NCBI GenBank assembly: GCA_023411815.1
Contig: JAEYOJ010000076.1
Span: 62,001-126,000 of the forward strand
Direction of reading: 5' to 3'
Length of the DNA stretch: 64,000 nucleotides
Source of the DNA: Pseudomonadota bacterium
GTDB taxonomy: Bacteria; Desulfobacterota; Desulfovibrionia; Desulfovibrionales; Desulfovibrionaceae
Shown: positions 34,089-41,815 of the stretch, piece by piece
How the letters are laid out: the number at the start of each line of letters is the position of its first letter
Numbering within the stretch: position 1 is the first letter of the stretch
Program-made: the position numbers and the translations under genes
The notes under the pieces: generated by a model
Seen by the model: the letters and a program-made list of their open reading frames with translations, nothing else
Told to the model about the DNA's origin: nothing
The model's database searches: none

Positions 34089-35195
34089 TTACATGTCCTC
34101 GTAAAAAGAGAAGTGCCGTTCGGCGCGCTCTTCGGCCGCCAGGGCGGGCACTCCCTGCAGCTCCAGGAAGGACAGGGCTCCGGCCTTGAGCAGGGGCTGG
34201 AGGGTGTGCAGATAGGCGATCCAGGCGTCGGGTTCCGTGGTTTCGCCGGACATGGCGGGCCGATGGTCCAGGCGGAAGAGGTCGTCCTGCAGGAAAGCCC
34301 ACAGCTTGGGGCTGGCGTCGAGAAAGCGCTCCAGGGCCAGCCGCAGGTCGGGGGCGGCGGCCACCTTCAGGCCGTTTTCCTGCGCGAAGGCGCACAGCTT
34401 CAGAAAGGCATGGGCCAGGAACAGCAGGTCCACATACACGAGCAGCGGGCGGCCCTTCTGCAGGCTGTTCACTATGCGCCCCCGGACCTCTTGCAGCACG
34501 GCGGCGCTGGCCGTCTCCAGACCGCCCTCCTGTTCGGCCGCCGCCAGATAGCCGGGGCCCAGCAGGCTCCACAACCGCTTGACCATGGCGAAGCGCGAGA
34601 GCCGCCGCACCTGTCTGGCCGGCAGGTGCGTGTCGCTCATCAGCTTGAACCCCGCCTCGCGCACGCGCCTGCAAAATGCGCGATCCTCGCAGGTGCGGCC
34701 CGTGAAGTCCCCGAGTCCCCCGACCTTCGCCCAGACCTCGCGGCGCATGAGCCAGAGCCCGCCCATGAGGAAATCGACCTCTCCGTGCCGCGGCTGGTGG
34801 TTGTCGAACTCGGCCATGTATTCGGCCACGAGGCCCTTGCCGGAACGGTTCAGCACTGGCGATCCCACGATGCCCACATCGGGCTCGCGGATGCTCGGCA
34901 GGCAGTGCTCCAGCCACTCCGGGTCGAGCCGGATGTCGCAATCCATGGACAGGATGATGTCGCTCTGGCAGGCGGACAAGCCGTAGGCCTTGGCCTTGGC
35001 CGGGCCGCTGTTGATGGGGATGCGCAGGATGCGCACGCGCTCGATGCGCGCATCCGGGAAGGGCTTGGCCGAGCCGTCGTCCACGATGAGAATCTCGTTG
35101 GGGCGACGGGTCCAGGACGCCATCGAGCGCAGGAGCTCCAGAGCAAGCTCGGCGTCGTTGTACGTGTACGTGCACAGGCACACGGTTTCGGGCAT
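34089..35195 (-). CDS. Family 2 glycosyltransferase
   Basis: A 368-residue GT-A enzyme. The N-terminal part reads VCLCTYTYNDAELALELLRSM and IDDGSAKPFP-like VDDGSA, with the metal-binding DxD in MDCDIRLDPEWLE. The C-terminal third is helical and unlike the core, so it may define the acceptor. No membrane segments are seen. ATG 35195 lacks a strong ribosome site. It has no polysaccharide genes around it, so the product is unknown. Confidence 0.82.
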   Translation of the reverse strand: MPETVCLCTYTYNDAELALELLRSMASWTRRPNEILIVDDGSAKPFPDARIERVRILRIPINSGPAKAKAYGLSACQSDIILSMDCDIRLDPEWLEHCLPSIREPDVGIVGSPVLNRSGKGLVAEYMAEFDNHQPRHGEVDFLMGGLWLMRREVWAKVGGLGDFTGRTCEDRAFCRRVREAGFKLMSDTHLPARQVRRLSRFAMVKRLWSLLGPGYLAAAEQEGGLETASAAVLQEVRGRIVNSLQKGRPLLVYVDLLFLAHAFLKLCAFAQENGLKVAAAPDLRLALERFLDASPKLWAFLQDDLFRLDHRPAMSGETTEPDAWIAYLHTLQPLLKAGALSFLELQGVPALAAEERAERHFSFYEDM

Positions 35196-35294
35196 CGGGC
35201 GTTGGTATCAGCAAACCGGCCGGTTGCCTAGGCTCCGCCTGCGTCGGTGACGGCCGGGTGCCGGGTGTCTTTTCGCAACTCGTTGATAAGAATG

Positions 35295-35356
35295 AGGGGT
35301 CCAGGAGAATTATTCCCCTGGCGGGAGAGTCCGAGAGAGGGCGGCTCCTCTCCCGG
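35295..35356 (+). repeat. Double-hairpin repeat copy (degenerate)
   Basis: GGGGTCCAGGAGAATTATTCCCCTGGCGGGAGAGTCC, then GAGAGAGGGC...CTCTCCC. It lies between the glycosyltransferase start and the AmrA stop, and could terminate nothing on the plus strand; on the minus strand it follows amrA. Confidence 0.65.
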
Positions 35357-35372
35357 TTCAAACGCACATTGC

Positions 35373-35924
35373 TCAGAACACCTCGGCCTCAAACCAGAAG
35401 ATGGCCGTGTTCGGATCCTTCCAGCAGCCCGAGCCCAGGCCGGCCTTGGCGCAGGTCTGGCGCAGGAAGGTTTCGCGGTCCCAGCCCCATTCCACGGGCA
35501 CCTGCGGCAGGAGCAGGCCAGAGCGCATGCCTTGGCGCATGAGCAGGCCGTGGCGGCCGACTTCCACCATCATGGGGTCCGGGCAGGGTGTGAGCGGGCT
35601 GAGCACGGAGATCTCGATCTCGGCGCGTTCGAGTTCGCGCTCGGTCAGGGGCGGGAAGCGCGGGTCCTCGAAGGCCGCGCAGCGGGCCATCTCGGTGACG
35701 GTCTGGTATAGGGGCTTGTCGCCCACGATGTGGCCGATGCAGCCGCGCAGGCGGCCGCCGATCTTGAGGGTCACGAAGACTCCCAGGGGCTCGCGCAGCT
35801 TGTCCGTGGGCGGCTCCGGGAGAGCAGTGAGGTCGCCGCGCAGAGTGCGGGTGATGGATGTGCGCACGAGATCCTTGAGGTAGGCCTTTTCCTCGTCCGT
35901 AAGCTGGAAACGGAACTCGGCCAT
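35373..35924 (-). CDS. amrA: AMMECR1-domain protein (AmmeMemoRadiSam protein A)
   Basis: A 183-residue AMMECR1 protein. The hallmark is GVFVTLKIGGRLRGCIGHI (about 50-68), and later RFPPLTERELERAEIEISVL. In many bacteria it is linked to a radical SAM enzyme and a Memo protein, but those partners are not in the window. The frame opens at 35942, but ATG 35924 has AGGAGG upstream. The biochemical role of the family is not established. Confidence 0.88.
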   Translation of the reverse strand: MAEFRFQLTDEEKAYLKDLVRTSITRTLRGDLTALPEPPTDKLREPLGVFVTLKIGGRLRGCIGHIVGDKPLYQTVTEMARCAAFEDPRFPPLTERELERAEIEISVLSPLTPCPDPMMVEVGRHGLLMRQGMRSGLLLPQVPVEWGWDRETFLRQTCAKAGLGSGCWKDPNTAIFWFEAEVF

Positions 35925-35973
35925 AAGCGCCTCCTGTGGCAATCCGTTGTCTCGGGCGAGCCGGAACGCCTTG

Positions 35974-36017
35974 TCCTGGCGGGGTGAGGCCCGGAGAGGG
36001 TCGTCCCCCTCCGGGCC
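35974..36017 (+). repeat. Double-hairpin repeat fragment
   Basis: CCTGGCGGGGTGAGGCCCGGAGAGGG-TCG-TCCCCCTCCGGGCC keeps only the right part of the consensus. It lies between purN and amrA, both on the minus strand. Confidence 0.55.
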
Positions 36018-36023
36018 GCGGCC

Positions 36024-36704
36024 CTAGAAACCTTCTTCCAGGGGTGGGAATACCAGGAATTCGCAGGGATCGCCAACAAAGGCCTTGGGGTGGGCGGCCG
36101 GGGCGAGAAAGACCTTGCGGCCCTGGGCCGACAGCCGGCCCTCCGAAAGCCATTGCAGGGCCTGGGGATAGATGCGGTGCTCCATGGTCAGGATGCGCGC
36201 GCCCAGTGTTTCGCCGTTGTCCGTGGGCAGCGCGGGCACCGCGGCCTGGATGACGATGGGTCCGGAGTCCATGCCCTCGTCCACGAAGTGCACGCTGCAG
36301 CCCGCGATGCGCACGCCGTACTCTGCGGCGTCGCGCTGGCCGTGAGTGCCGGGAAAGCTGGGCAGCAGGGCCGGGTGGATGTTCAGCACCCGCCCGGGAA
36401 AGGACTGCAGGAACTTAGGTGTGACCATGCGCATGAACCCGGCCATGGCCACTGCGTCGGCGCCGTGGTCGCGGATGGCCGCGATGAGCGCGCGGTCGAA
36501 ATCCTCGCGGCTCGGATAGTCGCCATGGGGCAGGACGACCGTGGGGATTCCGGCCTTGCGCGCGCGCTCCAGGCCGTAGGCCTCGGGCCTGTTGGAGGCC
36601 ACGAGCCTGATATCCGCCTCCAGCACGCCCGAGGCGACCCGGTCGATGATGGACTGCAGGTTGGAGCCGGACCCGGAGATGAGCACGGCCAGATTCAGGG
36701 GCAT
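36024..36704 (-). CDS. purN: Phosphoribosylglycinamide formyltransferase
   Basis: A 226-residue enzyme for the third step of purine synthesis; it uses 10-formyl-tetrahydrofolate to formylate GAR. The phosphate loop LAVLISGSGSNLQSIID and the catalytic segment VLNIHPALLPSFPG with HFVDEGMDSGPII are conserved (Asn, His and Asp of the active site). The C-terminus is a little longer than in E. coli. AAGGAG precedes the ATG. It starts 15 nt after the CobA-HemD gene stop, so the two are probably co-transcribed. Confidence 0.92.
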   Translation of the reverse strand: MPLNLAVLISGSGSNLQSIIDRVASGVLEADIRLVASNRPEAYGLERARKAGIPTVVLPHGDYPSREDFDRALIAAIRDHGADAVAMAGFMRMVTPKFLQSFPGRVLNIHPALLPSFPGTHGQRDAAEYGVRIAGCSVHFVDEGMDSGPIVIQAAVPALPTDNGETLGARILTMEHRIYPQALQWLSEGRLSAQGRKVFLAPAAHPKAFVGDPCEFLVFPPLEEGF

Positions 36705-36719
36705 GCGGCGGCTCCTTGG

Positions 36720-38243
36720 CTACTTGGGTTGGGCGGCGTCTTCCAGGATGGCCTGTACCAGAGCCGGGAGAGTGTACTCCTCGGGCTGGATGTGCGGCGT
36801 GAAGCCGTGACCTTCCAGGGTCTTGGCCGTGACCGGGCCGATGCAGGCCAGGCGCAGGTGCCCGAGGTGCTTTTTGACCTCTTCGGCGGGCACGAGCTTG
36901 AAGAAGTTGTCCACCGTGGAGGAGCTGGCGAAGGTGATGTAGTCGATGCGCTCCTCGGCCAGGGCTTGGCGAATCTCCTCGGGGTCGCTGGCGGCCAGGC
37001 TGGTGCGGTACACGGGCAGCACGTCCACCTGCGCGCCGGCCTTGGACAGCTCCTCGGGCAGCACCTCGCGGGCCTTCTCGGCGCGCGGGATGAGCACCTT
37101 CTTGCCCTTGATCTCAAGCTCCAGCAGGCCCTCGACCACATGCTCGGCCACGTATTTCTCGGGCACGAAGTCGGGCAGGATGCCGAAGGAGGTCAGCCGC
37201 TCGGCCGTGGCCGGGCCGATGGCCGCGACTTCCAGGCCGCCCAGGGCCCTGGTGTCCAGGCCGATCTCGTGCAGGACCTTGAAGAAGAACTCCACGCCGT
37301 TGACCGAGGTGAACACGAGCCAGTCGTACTCCTGCAGGCGCAGGATGGCATCCTCCAGCGGGCCGTAGTCGTCCAGGGGCTCGATGGAGATGGTCGGGAA
37401 CTCGTAGCAGCATGCGCCCAGGTTCTGCAGGGTGCCGAGAAGCTCGCTGGCCTGCTCGCGGGCCCGCGTGACCACCACGCCCTTGCCCAGCAGCGGCCGC
37501 TGCTCGAACCAGTCGAGTTTGGGCTTGAGCAGGCAGACCTTGCCCACGACCAGCAGGGAGGGCGGCTTGTAGCCGAGGTTCTTGGCCTCCTCGGTGATCT
37601 TGGACAGGGTGGACACGAAGGAGCGCTGGCGGCAGGTCGTGCCCCAGTGCACCAGGGCCGCGGGCATGTCCGGGTCCATGCCGTGGTCGATAAGGTTCTT
37701 GGTGATCGTGGGCAGGTTCTTCACGCCCATGAAGAAGACCAGCGTGGAGGTTCCCTTGGCCAGGGCTTCCCAGCGGTGGGTGGTTTCTTCCTTGCCCTCG
37801 CCCTCGTGGCCGGTGATGAAGGACACGCTGGAGGCGTAGTCGCGGTGGGTCAGCGGGATGCCCGCGTAGGCCGTGGCGGCGATGGCGCTGGTCACGCCTG
37901 GCACTACCTCGAAGTCGATGCCGGCCTCGACCAGCTCCTCGACCTCCTCGGCGCCGCGGCCGAACATGTACGGATCGCCGCCCTTGAGGCGCACGATGAC
38001 CTCGTGGCCCTCGCGGGCCTTCTGCACGAGCAGGGCATTGATCTGGTCCTGGGGCAGGGTGTGGTCGCCGCCCTTCTTGCCGACATAGATCAGCTCGGCG
38101 TCCTCGCGGCACCAGGCCAGCAACTCCTTGGGGGCGAGCCAGTCGTACACGACCACGTCGGCGGCCATGAGCAGCTCAGCGCCCTTTACCGTAAGCAGCC
38201 CGGGGTCGCCCGGACCGGAACCAACGAGATAGACGGTGCTCAT
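36720..38243 (-). CDS. Uroporphyrinogen-III methyltransferase fused to uroporphyrinogen-III synthase
   Basis: A 507-residue fusion. Residues 1-245 are a SUMT/CobA methyltransferase (VYLVGSGPGDPGLLTVKGAE, VRLKGGDPYMFGRG) that makes precorrin-2 for sirohaem and cobalamin. Residues about 255-500 are a HemD-type uroporphyrinogen-III synthase with VVTRAREQASELLGTL, LVFTSVNGVEFF and FASSSTVDNFF. Both are cytoplasmic. Such CobA-HemD fusions are common in sulfate reducers, which need sirohaem for sulfite reductase. The frame is intact, and purN follows. Confidence 0.92.
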   Translation of the reverse strand: MSTVYLVGSGPGDPGLLTVKGAELLMAADVVVYDWLAPKELLAWCREDAELIYVGKKGGDHTLPQDQINALLVQKAREGHEVIVRLKGGDPYMFGRGAEEVEELVEAGIDFEVVPGVTSAIAATAYAGIPLTHRDYASSVSFITGHEGEGKEETTHRWEALAKGTSTLVFFMGVKNLPTITKNLIDHGMDPDMPAALVHWGTTCRQRSFVSTLSKITEEAKNLGYKPPSLLVVGKVCLLKPKLDWFEQRPLLGKGVVVTRAREQASELLGTLQNLGACCYEFPTISIEPLDDYGPLEDAILRLQEYDWLVFTSVNGVEFFFKVLHEIGLDTRALGGLEVAAIGPATAERLTSFGILPDFVPEKYVAEHVVEGLLELEIKGKKVLIPRAEKAREVLPEELSKAGAQVDVLPVYRTSLAASDPEEIRQALAEERIDYITFASSSTVDNFFKLVPAEEVKKHLGHLRLACIGPVTAKTLEGHGFTPHIQPEEYTLPALVQAILEDAAQPK

Positions 38244-38410
38244 CGATCGATCCTTCCTTATGGGGATTCCCTGCCTGGCGGCAGGGTCATTGTAGCGGAA
38301 AGGCTCGTTGGGGAGTAGTGCGCGGTGTGATTTTTTGCAAGGCGGAAAGTGGCTTGCGCGGGCGGGAGCAGGGCTTCGGGAGGCCCGGTGGCCGAGGGCG
38401 GATTGCGTGT

Positions 38411-38511
38411 GGGCCGGGCAGGGATGCGCGCCTGCCCGGCCCTATGTCATGATCCGGCCAAGTGCGCTGCCGGATTCGCGCAAAGGTGCGGGCCGCCGGA
38501 CAGCGGCCCGC
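38411..38511. repeat. Two strong hairpins in the 38.24-38.58 kb gap
   Basis: A 12-bp perfect stem (38411-38422 with 38431-38442) and a 9-bp stem (GCGGGCCGC with GCGGCCCGC, 38488-38511), followed by a run of nine G. The 334-base gap holds no gene. On the minus strand these hairpins follow the last gene of the TauE operon and may end it; no T-run is present. Confidence 0.55.
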
Positions 38512-38577
38512 GGGGGGGGGTAACATGCCGCCCTGGAGGAAGACGGCCTGTCGCTTCGGCTGCCGCAATGCCGCAGG

Positions 38578-39381
38578 CTAGCCCTGATGGGGTTGCGCCT
38601 TGCGGGCGACAAGAAAATTGGGTGCGATGCGCGTGTCCAGACCCACATGGGCGATGCTGAAATCGGCGCGGACCTTCTGGGCCACGAGGTCGGCCACGGG
38701 CGAGTGTTCCGCGTTCAGCACCAGCAGGCGGTCGCCTTCCCGGACGCCATGGTTGCTGCCCAGGCCGAAGATGACCTCCCAGTGCTCGTCGCGCCTGGCC
38801 AGCTTGTAGATGGAGCCGATGCCCTGGGCCTGCCTGAGGGCTTCGGCGCGGCCGGAAAGGACGAAGGACATGCCGAGCATGCCTACGCCGACCACGAGCA
38901 TGACCAGGGCCACGGCCCAGGATTTCAGGCCGGTATAGCGCATGAACAGGGAGCGGGAATCGGCCCTGTAGCCGGCATTGTCGGCGAAGACGCGCAGGGA
39001 GTACATCTCGGCGTCCTCGCCCGGCCGGTCGTGGCGGCCATGGACCGTGAAGCGGTATTCCCCCGGATCCTGAGTTTCGGGAATGCTGATGACGCCCCGC
39101 CATATCTTGCCCTTCACTTCCACGAAATCCATTGCGAACGCGGGGCTCGCGGGATCGACCAGCAGCAGGGAGTTGGGGTCGTAGCGTTCGGAGACGAAGC
39201 CGCTGGTGGTCTGCGCTCCCTCCACGCTCTTTTCCAGCAGGCCGCTGACCGGGATGCTCGTGCCGCGCACGGCGCGGAAGAGCGTGTCGGATTCAAGCAG
39301 CCCGGAGATGCTCGCGTCGAGGAAAGCAAGGATCATCAAGGCCAGGGCGGTGACGGCTATGCCATGGAACAGCTTGCGCAT
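38578..39381 (-). CDS. Membrane-anchored protein of unknown function, last gene of TauE operon
   Basis: A 267-residue protein with two membrane segments (about 8-24 and 155-180). The loop between them (about 25-150) carries VKGKIWRGVISIPETQDPGEYRFTVHG-like beta structure and should be periplasmic. The C-terminal part (about 185-267) is cytoplasmic, with a GDRLLVLNAEHSPVADLVAQKV segment resembling a small beta barrel. I do not recognise the family. ATG 39381 is chosen; the frame is open further upstream but lacks a ribosome site. It is fifth in the TauE operon. Confidence 0.7.
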   Translation of the reverse strand: MRKLFHGIAVTALALMILAFLDASISGLLESDTLFRAVRGTSIPVSGLLEKSVEGAQTTSGFVSERYDPNSLLLVDPASPAFAMDFVEVKGKIWRGVISIPETQDPGEYRFTVHGRHDRPGEDAEMYSLRVFADNAGYRADSRSLFMRYTGLKSWAVALVMLVVGVGMLGMSFVLSGRAEALRQAQGIGSIYKLARRDEHWEVIFGLGSNHGVREGDRLLVLNAEHSPVADLVAQKVRADFSIAHVGLDTRIAPNFLVARKAQPHQG

Positions 39382-39458
39382 GGGAGCACCTTGAAGCGTT
39401 GCCGCGGTTGCTGGGGGCCGGACGGCGTCCGGGCATGTCCGCGCCGCCGTGGAACAGT

Positions 39459-39752
39459 TCATATCTCTTGGCCCGCCCCGGCTTCGGAGGCGTCGTCGGA
39501 TACGTCGGAAGCCTCGCGCCTGTCGCGGACGCGCCTGCACAGCCAGATGCCGCCTACGGCCGTGGGAATGAACATGGGCAGATAGGTGCGCATGAAGACC
39601 GAGGAGAACATGTCGCCGGTCCCGGAGGCGATGTACATGGTGTAGCAGAGCTCGGCGAGCAGCAGGACATCCATCAGCAGCAGGACGAGCTTCTGTCGCA
39701 GGTTGAAGCGTTCCTTGCCGTATCTGCTTACGACCGGCCCGAAGATTCCCAT
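39459..39752 (-). CDS. Small two-helix membrane protein of TauE operon
   Basis: A 97-residue protein with two hydrophobic helices (about 21-42 and 57-75) and an acidic C-terminal tail (REASDVSDDASEAGAG). Family not recognised. ATG 39752 has AAGGAGC upstream. The spacing to its neighbours (70-80 nt) is consistent with one transcript. It may be an accessory subunit of the transporter. Confidence 0.65.
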   Translation of the reverse strand: MGIFGPVVSRYGKERFNLRQKLVLLLMDVLLLAELCYTMYIASGTGDMFSSVFMRTYLPMFIPTAVGGIWLCRRVRDRREASDVSDDASEAGAGQEI

Positions 39753-39822
39753 TTCCTGCTCCTTGGTTTGCAGAGGGTGCGCCGGGCGGCGCACCCTCTG
39801 GTCGAAGATCTGAGATCCGCGG

Positions 39823-40161
39823 CTACTTGCCCTTCACGATGTCCTGCTTGGTCACGTTCATTATCTTGATGGCCCTCTTGTTGGAGCCCTCTACGACATA
39901 GGCGATGCGCAGTATGTCGCCCGGCTCTGGGACATAGCCGATCTTGGCCTTCATGATATCGAAACTGGATTCGATGCCGGTGGGGTGGCCGTATTTCATT
40001 TCCTTCGTGAAGTTCGTGTCGTATTCCTCGATGACTACGCTTGCCCCCTTCTGGTAGGCCAGGCACTTGCCCTGGGCCACCTCGCCCGCCTGCGCGGCCG
40101 CGGCGAAGAGCAGGAATCCCATGGCCATGAAGGCCGAGTAGGCGATTATCTTGCGAAACAT
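39823..40161 (-). CDS. Small periplasmic protein of TauE operon
   Basis: A 112-residue protein with a clear Sec signal peptide (1-25, ending AQAGE). The mature part is beta-rich with one cysteine (GKCLAYQKG), a possible haem or metal site being absent. The segment YVPEPGDILRIAYVVEGSNKR looks like a small beta domain. Family not recognised. AAGGAGA precedes the ATG. It follows the TauE-family permease at 34 nt. Confidence 0.65.
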   Translation of the reverse strand: MFRKIIAYSAFMAMGFLLFAAAAQAGEVAQGKCLAYQKGASVVIEEYDTNFTKEMKYGHPTGIESSFDIMKAKIGYVPEPGDILRIAYVVEGSNKRAIKIMNVTKQDIVKGK

Positions 40162-40195
40162 GTCCTGTCTCCTTGCATTCCGTAACAGGTTTCCA

Positions 40196-41215
40196 CTAAA
40201 GGGCCTTGGCGTTCTTGGCGCGCAGTTCGTCGATGGCGCCGGCGAAGAGCACCTTGCAGATGTACAGGCAGATGGTGCCGATGGTGCCCAGGATCAGTAC
40301 GGCCGAGAGTGAGTTGAAGCCGTACTGCTTCATGATGATCGAGATCATGCAGCACAGCACCGCGATGCCGAAGATGATGCGGATGCCGTAGCCCTTGGCG
40401 TACTTGGTGGCGATGGTGCCGATCTGGGCGCCCACGGCCGCGCCGGTGAGCATGATGAACACGGCGACGAGCTCGATGCGGCCCTTCAGGGCGTAGGTGA
40501 ACGCGCCGTACAGGCCGGAGATCATGACCTCGAAGAGGTCCGTGCCCACGGCGATGTGCGTCGGGGTGCCGATGAGGTAGACCAGGGCGGGCATGCGGAT
40601 GAGGCCGCCGCCGATGCCCAGGAAGCCCGCCAGTACGCCGGTGGCGAAGCTGATGATGATGGGCAGCCAGGCCGAGCAGGTGAAGCCGGCGGTCTTGAAG
40701 TGCATCATGGGCGGGATGTTGATCTTGTGCAGGGTCTTGTACCAGGTCACACCCTCGGAGCCGTGCTCGCCGCCCACGCCGCGCTTCTTGTTCTGGACGG
40801 CCTTGTAGTAATCATAGAAGACCATGGAGGCGATGAGGAACAGCAGGATGACGTAGGCCCAGCGCACGACGGAGCCGATATGGCCGATGCGTTCCAGCCA
40901 CATGATGATCTGGGCGCCGCACTCGATGCCGACCATGGTGCCCACGAGCATGATGATGCCGAGTTTGTAGTCCACGTTGCCGAACTTCGAGTGGCGCACG
41001 GTCGAGATCATGGATTTGCCCGCGATGTGGGCCATGTCCGTGCCGATGGCGAAGGCCATGGGGAAGCCGAGGATGTTCAGACCGGGAGTGACCATCCATG
41101 CGCCGGCCATGCCGAAGAATCCGCCGATGGTGCCGACAGCGAAGCCCAGGAGTACGAGTCCGGGCCAGAATATGTCCAGGCCCGCGATGGGCATGTGCAT
41201 GTACAACCATTCCAT
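40196..41215 (-). CDS. TauE/SafE-family membrane transporter
   Basis: A 339-residue inner-membrane protein with about eight hydrophobic segments in two repeats of the TauE/SafE fold (LVLLGFAVGTIGGFFGMAGAWMVTPGLN and GVLAGFLGIGGGLIRMPALVYLIG). Family members export sulfite, sulfoacetate or related anions. In a sulfate reducer a sulfur oxyanion is a plausible cargo, but no substrate is proven. AAGGAG precedes the ATG. It is second in a five-gene operon and is controlled by a likely sigma-54 promoter. Confidence 0.88.
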   Translation of the reverse strand: MEWLYMHMPIAGLDIFWPGLVLLGFAVGTIGGFFGMAGAWMVTPGLNILGFPMAFAIGTDMAHIAGKSMISTVRHSKFGNVDYKLGIIMLVGTMVGIECGAQIIMWLERIGHIGSVVRWAYVILLFLIASMVFYDYYKAVQNKKRGVGGEHGSEGVTWYKTLHKINIPPMMHFKTAGFTCSAWLPIIISFATGVLAGFLGIGGGLIRMPALVYLIGTPTHIAVGTDLFEVMISGLYGAFTYALKGRIELVAVFIMLTGAAVGAQIGTIATKYAKGYGIRIIFGIAVLCCMISIIMKQYGFNSLSAVLILGTIGTICLYICKVLFAGAIDELRAKNAKAL

Positions 41216-41251
41216 GACTTAGCTCCTTTATGGTCTTGGGCAGGGTTGAGG

Positions 41252-41548
41252 TTAGTGCTCCACGATCTTGCGTGACTTCAGGTCAAGACCGGTCTTGGAC
41301 ATGAGAAAGTCCATGAAGAAGCCCAGGAAAGAGCCATACAAGGCTGTAAGTACGACGCACCAGATGGCGAAAAGGGTCAGGTTCGTGTTGTAGAGGTCGG
41401 CGATGTACTTGACGATACCGGATTCGATGACCCTGGTGTCTGCAACGACGACCAGGTCGGTTGCGCCACCTCCTCCAGCCGCATAAGCGAGCGCGGGAAG
41501 GAGAAGTGTCGCCAGAATGATTGGGATCGATCTGCGGAAGCCCTTCAT
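41252..41548 (-). CDS. Small membrane protein, first gene of TauE operon
   Basis: A 98-residue protein with an N-terminal hydrophobic segment, probably a signal peptide (1-23, ending AYA), and one more membrane helix (about 58-80, LTLFAIWCVVLTALYGSFLG). The tail is basic. I do not know the family by a function, but similar small proteins beside TauE-type permeases occur in Desulfovibrio. AAGGAGG precedes ATG 41548. It is the promoter-proximal gene of the operon. Confidence 0.7.
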   Translation of the reverse strand: MKGFRRSIPIILATLLLPALAYAAGGGGATDLVVVADTRVIESGIVKYIADLYNTNLTLFAIWCVVLTALYGSFLGFFMDFLMSKTGLDLKSRKIVEH

Positions 41549-41653
41549 TGTTTCCTCCTTGCTTGTCCAGTCACAACAGTCTGTTTTACTACATGCCCGA
41601 TCCTCTTAAGATCGAGGCTGCCTTCCTCAATCGCGTCATTCGTATTCCCTATG

Positions 41654-41669
41654 AGCAACCGCCATGCCA
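41654..41669 (-). promoter_or_regulatory. Sigma-54 (-24/-12) promoter of the TauE operon
   Basis: Minus strand TGGCATG-GCGG-TTGCT, with GG and GC spaced as required for RpoN. It lies about 105 nt upstream of ATG 41548 and is adjacent to a divergent sigma-54-type activator gene, which strongly suggests that the regulator controls this operon. Confidence 0.8.
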
Positions 41670-41815
41670 TGCGAAATACCGTTTGACGCAACTTCTTTTA
41701 AATGTGTAGGAATTCACAAGCCTGGAATGGTAAGGGCTTGAGGCCCGCATGTCTTTTGCGAGATACTTGTTTGCGCCATCGCGCATTGCGCGAAAACCTG
41801 TGGGGGGTGCCGCAA

